Source: Dugong dugon
Lineage: Eukaryota > Chordata > Mammalia > Sirenia > Dugongidae
Length of the DNA stretch: 64,000 bases
Direction of reading: 5' to 3'
NCBI GenBank assembly: GCA_030035585.1
Contig: CM057466.1
Location: 114,082,182 to 114,146,181, forward strand
Shown: in pieces, positions 23,087-34,852 of the stretch
Numbering within the stretch: the first letter of the stretch is position 1
Layout of the letters: each line of letters opens with the position of its first letter
Position numbers and translations under genes: made by a program
The notes under the pieces: generated by a model
The model's database searches: none
What the model saw: the letters and a program-made list of their open reading frames with translations, nothing else
What the model was told of the DNA's origin: nothing

Positions 23087-23966
23087 CAATAATTTATTAT
23101 AATTTTATTTTGTGTTTGCTTAGTGAAACCTAGCTTCTTATTTTGTTTTGTTTTGATATGCCCAAATAGGCTGATCATGTGCACTAGTTTGATTTTTGAC
23201 ACCTTTTGATCTCTAATGTCCTGTCACCAGGTAGTTGGTTCTGTAACTAAGTATGTGCACACCGGAGTTTGTTAAAATTTCCTGTATGGAATCAGCTCGG
23301 GTGTGCAGGCAGTCGATCTCCAAGTGTGTGATGCAGGCTCTCACCCCCAGTCCTAGAGAGGCATGGGTGATTGGTGCAGGCACTGGACTCTGGCTGTGGT
23401 AGGGGATCACATGCTGAGCCAAGGAGGGGGCCGATGGCTGCCCCTGAGAGTCTGAAAGAAAAGGGTGTCCCTATTCTCTAGGGTGAATAGGTAGGTGAGT
23501 TTTGCAGCTGGGTTAAGAGCACCCCACTATGTTGGCTGCAAAGACTTGAGGGCACCACTTTTTTTTGAACTCCTGAAGCAGGTGACTAGGCACTTTAGGA
23601 ACTATCACCAGTCCTCAAGACCCTGCTGCAGATCGATAAAAATGCCTACCTGGGGGGCATGGCTGTTTCGAGAATCGCAAATCCGCCCGTTCACAGCTGA
23701 AGCAGTTGAAGTTAAACTTCAGATGTTTGCCCTGTTGTACTGTGGTAGTGAGGGCTAATGCTGTTGAGATGGGTCCCCACAAGTCTATACGGGGTGTGTG
23801 GCACTCAGAGTCTGCGGACCCCTTATTTCTACGGCCTAAGAAGGAGTTATGCTGACCCTGTGTTCCCGGCCTAGGGGAGCCAGCAGCTTATATGTTCCCG
23901 CTCCAAGGCCAGGAGAATGGGTCAGGGTGCCTTTTGGGATCTATTTCCGGCCCAGTGGACTCCCGG
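23087..23966 (-). promoter_or_regulatory. L1 5' UTR (putative internal promoter)
   Basis: 880 bp, GC-richer than the flanks, from ORF1 to the right TSD. It shares its proximal part with the other L1's 5' UTR. Promoter role is inferred from L1 biology. Confidence 0.75.
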
Positions 23967-23981
23967 TGCAGGCACACTTTA
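23967..23981. repeat. L1 target-site duplication, right copy
   Basis: Exact copy of the 15-bp sequence at 16770-16784. Confidence 0.96.
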
Positions 23982-24880
23982 GAACATAAAAGCAAATCTA
24001 AGACATAGAGGAAGTCTTTCAAGGCTGTTTAGGATGGTCCTAGGCAAGTCAGCTCACCATACTAAGTCTCTCCATCTCTCAGATTTCCTAGGGCATAGTA
24101 CATTATATGGAGATTTTCTTTGATAATCTCTTATTTTTATTAAATGTCAAGCTTGTTGCTTAAGCAAGCACACGACATCAGCGTAACATTGTTCACAGCA
24201 TGGCTCCCTGACCTCCTCCCCACTCCATCTAGATACCAATCCTCAAGATAAAACCTGACAGTTATCAGAATATCATTCTGCAAAAAAAATTCAACTCCGC
24301 CTCCCTCACGGGAGAATATCAAACAGAAAGCATAAACAACAATCTCGAAATGATGGCGCAAAATGGCCCTCCTACGACACTGGAGGTGGAACAAAAACCT
24401 TTTTTGGGGTTTGCGCATCAGCAGCTGCAGGTGAATGTGCTTGGCGTTCTGTTAAAGGAGAGGCTGGAGTATAAAAATAGACACTGGCGTTTATTGGAAG
24501 CTCAGGCCTATTGAAGTTTAACAGATTTAGAAAGTTCACTAATCACTATCATTTAAAATCCCTCCCTTGTTGCATGAATTATTCACAATAGTGCACACAA
24601 TAGCAAGGGCTTTTAGAAATATTTATTGTGGGCAAATGTTAGAAAATAGTGAAATCCAAACTGATAAAGATGAAAAGGTCTCTCAATTTGTAAGTACAAA
24701 GAAAATAGCCATGTAAGCGTTATCAATGGAATATATATTAACTTACATGATTTGATATATGTATCATAATTTTTTTTGATCCCTGATACACTTTGTAACA
24801 AATTTTGATCAGATAATAGTTTTTTTAGTCTTTAAAATTCAAGGGAATATTATCTAATTAAAACTTTCAAATTAGTACAT
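23982..24880. other. Repeat-free single-copy DNA
   Basis: No transposable element recognised. The segment 24140-24520 has scattered CpGs and an E-box/CAGCTG (near 24421). A 92-codon minus frame at 24140-24418 lacks recognised motifs. Possibly conserved non-coding. Confidence 0.35.
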
Positions 24881-24950
24881 TCTTATATACGCGAACACGT
24901 GTATATATGCGCATATATGCAAACATGCATGGATGTGACTATGTAAGTAA
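24880..24950. repeat. Alternating purine-pyrimidine tract
   Basis: 'acacgtgtatatatgcgc' followed by 'atatatgcaaacatgcatg' is a degenerate TA/CA/CG dinucleotide tract, with potential to adopt non-B DNA. Confidence 0.7.
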
Positions 24951-27900
24951 CTGCATTTATTACCATCACTTACTTGTTGATGTCTTCATGTTTTAGTCAA
25001 AATTAGAACTGAAAGATTAAACTAAACAAAATGCTCTTAATGAATGTAAGTCATACCCTCATAAAGTTTGTATTCATTTTCAAGTCTGCTAAGTGCTTTT
25101 GATTAACATTTTGTAAATCCTCACTCAGTTGGCCTGCACTGTACCATAAGCTGTACTGCATGTTCCGTGACTTCTCCCATCAAGCATCACTGAGTCTTTT
25201 CTTCTGGAACTTGTGGTGAGTCTGCCCCTTGAGAGCAGAGTCCAAGATGAGCCTCACCACAGAAGAAGCCAGCTAAGAGGGAGGGCACCTGGCTCATGAC
25301 CTCTGTTTTGCAAAAGAAAACTTAGACATTGCCATTTCCTTAACCTCCACACTACAATTGCTCTAAAGTGGAAAAAGCAAGTGGTAAGACACATCCAACC
25401 ATGATAATCATGCTGTCATTAAAGATTGATGAAGACTTTCAATTAGAACACGCCTCCGATCTGGAGCTGCTCAAGCCAGCCCTGCCCACCATGATGTAAA
25501 GCTTTGCAATAAAGATAAAAGGTCATTATAATCTATTGAATCCAATCATGACAAGTACATTTACCTGACGGAAGCATGTATTACTTACAAAAAAACTAAA
25601 TTAAAATAACATTAGGGGTTGACTCAACTCCAGGAGCAAAAGGAAATTCAGAATGAAGGACAGAACAAATCACATACTAAGGGTACTCTGATTGATAGTC
25701 TCTTTTTGTTGCAGGGAAATACTTATTCAGATGCCCATCCTGACTGACACTGTAACCTTTGAGAAAGATTATACTTTCTTACCAAGCAACACTATCTTTT
25801 GATCTGAATTTCAGTGAAAAAATGATAAGGTCTGATCTTGAATAATAAAAACACAATAAAGACATACTGCTTATAGATACAATTCAACCACTCTTATCTA
25901 AGAATCACGATAAGACATAATTACGCAACTATGTTGTGCAGCATATTATTATTTTGTAAGTTTAAAGAACAGCATTGATGTTCTTTCTATAGGGCCATTT
26001 GCATGCAAGATAACTATTTTGTAAATACATTGCCACCGATTTTAATGTCTTTACATATTATATTCTCGAATAGAAAATTAAATGTATTTATGTTGAGAAA
26101 GATAGGCTACATATGATATATTTTAACAAAGTCTAGGAATGCTTAACCTATTCTTAAGTTTCTGGTCACTAAAAGATACCACATAATACCATTTAAAACT
26201 GGCCTGTTTCTTAAAATGTCTCCCAAATGTGCATTATCAATGACTGATGTATATTTTAATTTTGCCACTAAATGAATAAAAGGTACATTGTCTAGATTAC
26301 AGACTTAATTGATAAGGTTCTTAACCATGACAAGTAGATATTTCTATACTGACATAAATTTAACAAACTTGAAGAAAAAGTGGTCTCAACATTGAAATTT
26401 ATCTATCACCATATTACTAAAAAGAGGACTAGGTTATCTTTTCTTCAAGATAACATAAATTATTATACATATTAAATATATATCTTTTTAAATTTTACTT
26501 TTGTGAACGAAAACAGTCTATTGTCATGAATGGGTCTTGAACAACGTGAACCTGCTTGGAAACAAAAGGTTTCAGCCCTAATGAAGAATTTCAAATGCCT
26601 GTGCTCCACCGTTTCTCAAGCCTAAAGCACTTTTTAACTAACTTGGCAGTGGATGATGAGGAAAATCTCTAAAATGATTTTCTAAGTGTATTCTACATTA
26701 CGAATAAGAATTTATTTCTGTCCTAATTAAGGATATCATTGCTATTGTTATCTTTACTCACAGCCTCTATACTAAGTTTCTGCCTGAAGCAGTAGGGGTT
26801 CAGCTCTGAATATTGAATTTTTCCAGAAACCTGTTTTAGTGACATTTTAGTAGCAGCCATAGTGCTCACAATTTTGAACTTCTACTGTTTGCATTCAAGA
26901 AAATATTAGCGTTCCATATATATACATCATAAATACCTTAAATTGCTAAAATGTGGCCTTTCTCACTAGCTAATGCACACAAGGAAATATGTCTTCATTG
27001 CCCTGATTGTTTTCTCTGTTGAAGACAAAGCGTGTGCACACGTAGCGTGCATAGGTGTACACCTCAGGCAGTATCTTTGGGGTTAAGATACCCTTTGATA
27101 TAAGAATTTAACGATCTTTTTGCAAACACTTAACTGGCTAGGCTGAGTGAGTGCTACCAGGTGGCGGCAGCATTGCACCGATGTAGAAGGTGGGAGCCTC
27201 ATCTCCAGTCTGAGATGGCAGAGTGAAAGCCGCTTCGGTTTTCTCAGATGGCACCCTGGACGCTTACAAGGCTCTGCTATGACAACCGTGCAGAGCTAAA
27301 TCCAACGGATGTTTTACAGCACAAATGGGATGATCCAAATAGGATGTAACTTAGTCCGTGTCTAATCATTAATATAAGCATGCAGCATGTGAGTTATACT
27401 ATTAACAACAAAATCGCGTTTTTATTCATAGTTATCTATTTTTACACCTGGATTATTTTTCATGTTTCAAACAACCTGTGGATGTTTAAACGCGAAACAG
27501 CCTTTACATCACTATCAACTTAGTATTTCTAAAGACTAAGTTAACACAATCCACATAGAACTTCAATAATATTGAAGTTGCATTTTGGAAATCCTCAACT
27601 TCATTTTTACTCATTGACAAATTAGTTCTATATGAAAGAATGACAAAATAACGTGTTCACAGAAATTTAAAGGTGTGTGCTCTTCAAGTTAAAAGGAAAG
27701 CTTGATGGCCTAATCTTCAAAGCATAAATTGCCCATTGAACCTGAGGCACGATTTTGGTTAAAATAGGCTCAATGTTTTTAAAAAAACATATGCTCAATG
27801 TGTAATACAATAAATTGAAAAGTATATATCCAAGAGTTTTTCTTCAGTATAGGGTACGTTTTCTTTAGACACAATTGAGGTCAAGATGTCTATTACTGAA

Positions 27901-27970
27901 AGGGTTACCTAAATACAATACTGTAGAATATTTTAAATGTACACATTATGTAGTTTTATAAAATATTTTC
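24951..27970. other. Repeat-poor single-copy DNA
   Basis: Three kilobases without a recognised SINE, LINE or LTR and no open frame above 60 codons. It has moderate AT content. It contains short GC-richer patches (about 25120-25290 and 27010-27300) with CpGs in an otherwise AT-rich setting. Function unknown; possible regulatory or simply old unique sequence. Confidence 0.35.
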
Positions 27971-27974
27971 CTGA

Positions 27975-28085
27975 GTTTCAGTTAAAATTACCTGCTATTA
28001 ATAATTAAATACAAATAAAATAATTAATAATATTAATTATCAAATGATTAATTACAAATGAAATAATAAATCAAATCCAAATAAA
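27975..28085. repeat. TAAT-rich low-complexity cluster
   Basis: About 110 bp dense in 'aattaat' motifs ('ctattaataattaaatac', 'aatgattaattacaaatg'). This is either AT-rich low complexity or a homotypic homeodomain-site cluster. Composition alone cannot decide. Confidence 0.5.
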
Positions 28086-29580
28086 ATTATTTTTCACATA
28101 AAGTAAACTGCCTAGTCGGATGATGATTTTGACACAAGATACGCGAGTGGCTGAGTATCACATTAATAAAAGGCAGGACATCACGATCTCTTTCAGTTGT
28201 GTTTCAGAGCACACCTGTGAAACAGCTGACAGACACATTGCAAAGATGCCACCAGTATCCTAGCTGCTCCTGCAAACGCTTTCTTGTCTCCCGGTCTCCT
28301 TCTGTCTCTCTCCAACACATTTATCACCTTTTCCAGTTTCTTGATAAAAGGAGAATGGAGAAGCAGAAAATGTTTTAAAAACTCAGTGACTCAATATCCT
28401 GCTTGGAACAAGCCTGATGCGAGTAAAGAACATTATAATGGAAATCAAAAGACAGAAAGTCCGCCGTCTCCCAGTCTTCTGCTCTCTGGAATGTCTCGTA
28501 TTCTCACTCTGTCGCAATGATTTCATCCGAAAGTAGATATTTATTCATGTACTTGCTCTGTCTTTCAACAATACATATTGAGTACCAGGTTTTTATGAGA
28601 TATACTTCCAGGCAAAATGGAATATGTTTTGGCTCCCATCTTTGTAAACTAACACTATTTTGTACTTGGATTGAAAATTGAAAAATTATGAATATTGAAG
28701 TAATATAAAATGTTACGATAATTTGGAAAAAAAAAAAAGGTATTTTGGGTCAGCCTTTGCTGTAACAAACACGGTTAAACATTCTAAATCCTAGACCCAC
28801 TTACTGGGATTTAATACAAAAAGTTCTAATTGACCAAAATAATTTTGATAGTAACTTAAAGTCAATTATTATGGGATTCATCTTTATCAAAATACAAGCT
28901 CTTTTAACCATGGGGTTAATGGTTAATGTTTGCAGATGACTCGGAGCCAATGCAGAAACTAATACAGCTTTTGTTACTGTTTAGTCCTAGTGTCTTACAT
29001 GGCGCCTGGCACACAGGGAATGATTAGCGAATATGAATAAAAAAGACAGAGTAAGAGAAGTCAAACGGAGGCTGACTACATCTCAGGAATCTGGTGGATT
29101 TCCTACTTAACAGACGTGTGGAGAGTCATCATACGCTGGCCCCTTTGCTCAGGTGAGCTGTGTTTCCAGGTGGTAGTGTCGGCCAGCGTGGCGATTGTAT
29201 CTCTGTTAGGTCTAAGTAGGGGAGCTAAGCCATTAGTGTCCACAAGGCAGCTGCGAGGTTATTAATGCAGGGGTTTTGAGAGACAACAGAAGGCTTTTAA
29301 ATTTTCTAAATTTCGTATGGATTTTACATTCCCCTTTTAGCTCTGACAGTCATCATTGGGCGGTGGCTGTCTCATTCATTTGGATTGTTTGAGTTTCTCA
29401 TGAGCCAAGTGAAATGCTTTGTTACATTGTTACCCTTGGTTACAAACTGTCCTGCTTGATGCCCTTGGTACTCTGCTGACTACGTGAGTTACTCCTACAC
29501 CGATGAGACATGCAAATGCATAGTCTTTAGCCTAAGAACATAAGGTAAAAAAGGCAATTGCAAAATTGGTTGCGTTTACA
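28086..29580. other. Single-copy DNA with one L2-like trace
   Basis: Around 28975-29045 'catggcgcctggcacacagg' followed by 'gaatatgaataaa' resembles the L2 consensus end. Positions 28086-28530 are repeat-free with a 78-codon plus frame (28284-28520) lacking motifs. Confidence 0.35.
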
Positions 29581-29584
29581 TAAT

Positions 29585-29745
29585 GACAACAATGCATTAT
29601 ATTTACATATGAACACAATACATTACACATATACATGTATGTACACATAATTGCATATACATACATACGCATATATACATATATAAACAATATATAATAC
29701 ATTATATACACAATATGTAATGCATTATATAACACATTATAATGA
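29585..29745. repeat. TA/CA-rich simple repeat
   Basis: A degenerate 'acatatacatgtatgtac' and 'atatataaacaatatata' tract of about 160 bp. A 67-codon minus frame across it (Y/M/I-rich) is an artefact of the repeat. Confidence 0.75.
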
Positions 29746-29816
29746 TACTATTATTTAAGGAACAGAAGTATGGTAGCATGAGATTTGAAATATTTGGAGA
29801 AATAATGTGAAGATTA

Positions 29817-29945
29817 ATTTATTCATTTATTTGACAAGTCTATATTGAATGCCTACTCTTTTCTGGTCCTTGTGTTAGGAGCTAGGACTCAAATAATAAA
29901 CATGGTCCTTGAACTGATGGAGCTAAAAATTTAGTCAGAAAAATA
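29817..29945 (+). repeat. L2-like ancient repeat
   Basis: 'ttattcatttatttgac', 'tattgaatgcctactct', 'tccttgtgttaggagctagg' and 'tccttgaactgatggagct' follow the order of the L2-age consensus. Diverged. Confidence 0.5.
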
Positions 29946-31202
29946 AGTATTAATCAAATAATTTCACAAATAATTCTTAAATTATATCTGTGATAACTGC
30001 TACAAAATATAATGATTAAATGTTTTGATTATTTAAGAATCATCTAGCATACACAAGAATTTTTTCATATTATATATTTGAAGTGTAAGAAGTATATTTG
30101 AAGTATAAGAAGTTATGGGCAATTTGATTTTTTTCTTAAATGTTTTGGACTAAATTTTCAAAAAGATGCACCTGAATAAGCTCAGTAAAAGGAAAGGTGA
30201 TGTTTGCAATACAACTAACAGATACAATTTTAATTTTTCTGTATACATGATGCAAACGTTTGGATAACATTCTAAAATTTCAGTCAAAGACTCTAAAGCC
30301 TCAAATTACCAAAAGACTGGGTGGAGTAAAGACTAACAAGTAGTATCCTGTTGGGATTTTTCTGAACATCATATTATTAAAATTGCTAATTTACAAAATA
30401 GTTTTAAGCAATCATATTTTATTAATCCACAATATTATTTCTCTATCCCTTACTCAAGTCTTCTCCTTACTCTTTCTTTTTTATTTCCTTTCTTCCTACC
30501 TGTGTTGTCCACCAGAATACAGATTCTATGCATAGACAGGGCTATGTGGGCGGCTTGATCTTCACAAAGTATTTAGCATTAAAATCATGTAGCCCTGAAT
30601 TCTAAATTATTTTTATCTTCCTTGACATCTCAAATTCCCTTTTGAGAACCATTTTTTTGTAGCTCATTGTTCTTTGTGTCCAGACCGTTAATTGCATGGC
30701 CATCAGGAAAGTGATATACAGTATATTTAAAGATTACATGTTACTGTAAATCTAAGACAAAGTGATTTGGTTTATAAGGCGAATTACAACTCTATCGGAA
30801 TCCTTCAAAGCTATTAAGATTGTTCTTTTTGTTGGCTCTTTTTGGCCACAGTAAGCAATGATAACAAAATGTGTTGATAAAAAATAAGCAATGAAGAAAT
30901 GAAGGAGTTCTAAGATTATCGCACACGTAAACACGTACACATCTTCCTTTGATATGGGTTAATTTACATAGGAAATAAAAAGGTTTTTAATTGAGGTTTT
31001 ATCTATAAATCATGTCTCTTGCTATCTTGCATTCTATTAAGAGTATGAAGCAAAGTTAAAGAATCTCCTGATTCCTGGGTGGATAGACTTAGTATCTGAG
31101 TTTCAGCAATCGCTCTCTGCGGTGGGGGTGATGAGGCAGGAGCTGTTGTTTGTCTGCCTGACATTCATCTCCTCACCCTCTCCTATCCCTTTGTTTCTTG
31201 CG
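29946..31202. other. Unclassified AT-rich single-copy DNA
   Basis: No element or gene recognised. Confidence 0.35.
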
Positions 31203-31548
31203 TTTTTGAAAACTTTTCTTTATTTTGTTGTTGTTGACAATATACACAGCGTTTTCTGCATGTACATGTACAGTTTAGTGACATTGATTATATTCTTCGA
31301 GTTGTGCAACCATTCTCACCTTCCTTTTCTGAGTTGTTCCTCCATCATTAACGTAAACTCACTGCCCTCTAAGTTTCCCATCTAACCTTTCGAGTTGCTG
31401 TTGTCAATTTGATCCCATATAGATAGTTCTTAAAAGAGCACAATGCTAAGGGCAGACATTCTTTACTAGTTAAGCTATTGCTTGGTTTTAAGAAGACTTC
31501 AGGGGGTAGCACCCCATTGTTTTTTGGAAATACAGCCTTGATTATTTT
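31203..31548 (-). mobile_element. L1 3'-end fragment
   Basis: Minus-strand L1 3' UTR. The T-rich/GTT-rich start at 31203-31235 is the complement of the tail. It is followed by 'caatatacacagcgtttt', 'gttgtgcaaccattctcacc', 'agtttcccatctaacctt' and 'agctattgcttggttttaag', landmarks of L1 3' ends. It is 5'-truncated. A plus frame at 31122-31385 runs antisense to it and is spurious. Confidence 0.7.
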
Positions 31549-31845
31549 TTTCAAATGGTAGGCCTCGAAAGCAAATGAAAAACCTGCACATGTATTTTGT
31601 GCTCTTCCATGTTACACTCTCGTCACTGTAATCCATAAAGGGGTCTGATTGCACAAGCTGACAACCTGGAGCTGCCAAACACTGAAGATTATGTGGGGAA
31701 ATATTTACTATCCCTCTGATCTGCCTCTGTCATGGTGTACTCACCTGGACTGGGGACTGCTACAGGGCTTTCCTATGCTCATGACAAATGTGATGTTGTG
31801 ACTCCAAATCCTAAAATAACTGTCAACCTGGAGCTAGGTTTGTGG

Positions 31846-31993
31846 TTCTAACTTGCCAGCTGCTCTGAGGGAGAAAGATGTGGCAGTCTGCTTCCTTGAA
31901 GATTATAGCCTTGGAAATCCCGTAGGGAAGCTCTTCTCTGTCCTATAGGGTCACTATGAGTCAGAATCGACTCAACAGCAGTTGAGTTGGGAT
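31846..31993 (+). mobile_element. AfroSINE, long form, 5'-truncated
   Basis: Retains 'ccagctgctctgagggag', 'gatgtggcagtctgcttcc' and 'ctatgagtcagaatcgactc'. Only the end of the tRNA-like head remains. Confidence 0.85.
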
Positions 31994-32021
31994 AGTTCTG
32001 TTGTAAGCTTATATTATGCTG

Positions 32022-32092
32022 TTGTTGTTACATTCTGTCAAGTCCGTTCCAATTCACAGTAACCCCAGGTACAATAGAACGAAACACTGCTT
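32022..32092 (-). mobile_element. RTE 3'-tail fragment
   Basis: 'tgctgttgttgttac', 'gtccgttccaattcacag' and 'caatagaacgaaacactgc' match the extreme 3' end of the RTE copies (compare 50645-50712). Severely 5'-truncated. Confidence 0.75.
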
Positions 32093-34797
32093 ATATTATA
32101 GAAGAGACTTTACCTTACATTGTTACCTATCTGAAACATTTAACCCATTTTAAGGATTTTATATTTTACATTTTTCTATTTTGAGACCCCACTCATTGAT
32201 ATATACATCCACATTAATTTTGTTTCTTTTTTTTAAAAAAAGGGGTTACTTCTTTTAAAAATGGGAATGATTCTGTGTGCTTTTTGTCAGTGGATATTTC
32301 AAAATCTGGCTTATTATGAAATCAAAGAATAAATTTATGCAATTAATATTAATAGTAGTTTTCAATACTCTGACTTTGAGAGACAATTATAAGTTTGAAA
32401 CAACAGGTAAATTAATATTGCTCATATCCTATTTTATTTGATATAAAAGGGCAAAGGGAGATGAATTAGAGGAATTACAATGGTAAGAGGAACATCCATT
32501 CCTGTAAAAACACATGTCTGTGTAACAATAAGCAATGAGTCTACAGAAAGCTTGTGACACTGAAACCCAGTCCTCTTTAGTTGCTTTACAAAATTTCTCG
32601 ATTTCTGTTAATTTTCCATTTCAACTCAAAATGAAAAATTCAATGATAATTGACCAGTTCAGTAAACAATGGGCACTGGGATTTCAGAACAGGGATCAAT
32701 ACTGAGAGTCCTTTCCATCAGTTTTCCGGGAACCCCTGTAGAATAACTGATACAATTAGGTATTGATGGGATGTCACATGCTTTTTATGATGGGCAAGGA
32801 ACGCCAATACTCAACAGTATTTCCTCAGAGTGCGTGTGTCTGCATGTGCGTGCATGCGTTTCAATAATCATTACTGGTTAAGAGTTTTATGAAAATGATT
32901 CCTCACCCAGCTAACTGTTAGCCTCAAATTCAACAGAGTTCTTGGAAATTCACTTATTTCTCATTCATTTGATTCAACTAATATTATGATTACTTGAAAC
33001 TATTATAAGTGAATTCCCAGTGTTCAACCTGAGTCCTGACATTCCAGGGAGAGGTAATATAGAGCCTTATTTTGACCATGGTAGCCTGCCCAGCGCTCTG
33101 AAATGTATAAGTGTGTTAGTAACATTTCTCTGACAATTCTTCCCTCTTACACCAACGTTCTCAGATCTACCTGCTCCCTACATGTCCAACTAAATCCAGT
33201 TCCCGTCTCTTTGTAATGTAACATAGGTCCGAAAGTATCAGGACACCTAAAGACTTTAGGAGTAAGCCAGATTTTCTATGAAGGCTAGGGTTTCCAATTG
33301 CAAATTTTCAACAGTATTTGGAAATTATGAGCTGTGATGAAGGCATGTGTCAATATTCTGTGCATCTTGATTTAATTTACTGCTGTGTCTTTTGGTTTTA
33401 CATCTTACAGACAATAGCACTTAGCAGTCTGTTATCTATGAAGAAGAAAGAGAAATAGTTGCTTACGTAAATATACCTAGATTTAAGTCTTTCATGGCTC
33501 TTTGAAAAATTGCAGTAAGCGTTGTACGATTACATAAGTGCCAGTTATGATATGTCCAATTAAGGAGAAATAGGAGTATAAACCCAGAGAGGCAGGAAAG
33601 TTTTCTACGGGAGAAGGGCATTGAACCTAGGGCTAGAAGACTGAGTAAGATACAAGCAGGCAGGGGCAGGGCGGGCTGTGGGAACTATTTGAGCAGCTGC
33701 TCTGCCAGGAGTCAAGGAACAGGTTGGTGGATTCCAAGAACTGGCAAGTCAATGGGGTAGGTGGACCAGCTCTGATGAGAAGGTGGCCAGGGAAGAGGCA
33801 GGGGCAGATTAGGCCTGTGTCCCCATTGGCTAGCTCAGAGCCTGGTGAACACAAGGCAAAGGAGCTGCACGTAAGTCTAGACTAAGCTATGCTGGAGAAC
33901 TAGAAAGAAGACATCACTAAAATACTTCATGCCTGTTGTCTCTTCAATCTGGCTTTTGTGTTCTTCTCTTATCAGCTGCACTCATTTGTTTGCAATTTGC
34001 TGGGGGCATCTTGAGTATGGCTAGCAGTTTTCCCATCAGGACAGCCCACAGACTAGTTGTTTGCACCTTAGATTGCTGTGCCATGGGCTAAAGGTTGTGT
34101 TCTAGATGGCCATGGTTATTAGAGCTTATGGAATATAAGATATGTATGACTATCAATCAGTCCATTCCACTTGTTAGGTTAAAGTAACTGACTTTTCTTC
34201 TTTGAAAAAGTTGTCATCATCCTACTCTTGGCCTTTCTTTGGGAAATTGGCATTGTAAAAGTACATTGATCGTGTGTCTGCGTGTGTTCTTTGTTTTCTA
34301 AAGTGGAACTCTAAATCAGCATCTTCCAACAGAAGTTTCTGCTGTGATGTGTATGCTCTATGACTGCTGTCCAATGCTACCTAATGTCCAATGCTGCTTT
34401 ACAAAATAATATTCTGGATGTAAGTTTTTCTCTTCTATTAGTTCTTGTATGTTTCCTGAGAGTATTGCCCCAGAAAATGCTGGCTACGGAGCCTTATACA
34501 TAACAGACATGTAATAACCATTCACTGAATTGGATGTAACATGCCATCATGTCGGTTCTCCGTATTTATTTGAATCTGGGAATGTAAGAATTGTGAGTGT
34601 GTTTTTTTAAGAAGTAGCCAGTCCCTTGGTTGGTTTGTTTGTTTGTTTCATTTTACAATTAATTTTTCAAGAACTATACTTATATTTCTGGAACTGGGCT
34701 ACACTTTAAATTACTATGCAAATATAATCTTTTATAACTTTACTAGTGATTTGGAAAGATAAAAACAGCTTTTTCAACTGTAACTCAAGATGAAGAT
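32093..34797. other. Single-copy DNA, L2-like trace near 34440-34540
   Basis: No gene seen. There is a short GT/GC-type microsatellite at 32825-32862 ('gtgtctgcatgtgcgtgc'). The G-rich stretch at 33640-33850 gives an opposite-strand 73-codon frame without motifs. Confidence 0.35.
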
Positions 34798-34852
34798 ATA
34801 GGTCGCCATGAGTTGGAATCTACTCAACGCCAACTAACAACAACAACAAATA
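34798..34852 (+). mobile_element. RTE/AfroSINE 3'-tail scrap
   Basis: 'ggtcgccatgagttggaatc' then 'gccaactaacaacaacaac': the shared AfroSINE/RTE 3' terminus with its AAC-repeat tail. Only about 55 bp remains, an extreme 5' truncation. Confidence 0.75.

Larger units (their letters stand above)
16785..23966 (-). mobile_element. Near-full-length L1 LINE (7.2 kb)
   Basis: Minus-strand L1 bounded by a perfect 15-bp TSD. In sense order it has a 5' UTR (23966-23087), ORF1 (23086-22071), an inter-ORF spacer with T/A-rich runs (22070-21614), ORF2 (21613-17793), and a 3' UTR ending in an aataaaataaaataaa-type tail next to the left TSD. All parts are present, but both ORFs carry stops and frameshifts, so it is dead. 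The perfect TSD alongside scattered lesions suggests moderate age. Confidence 0.96.
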
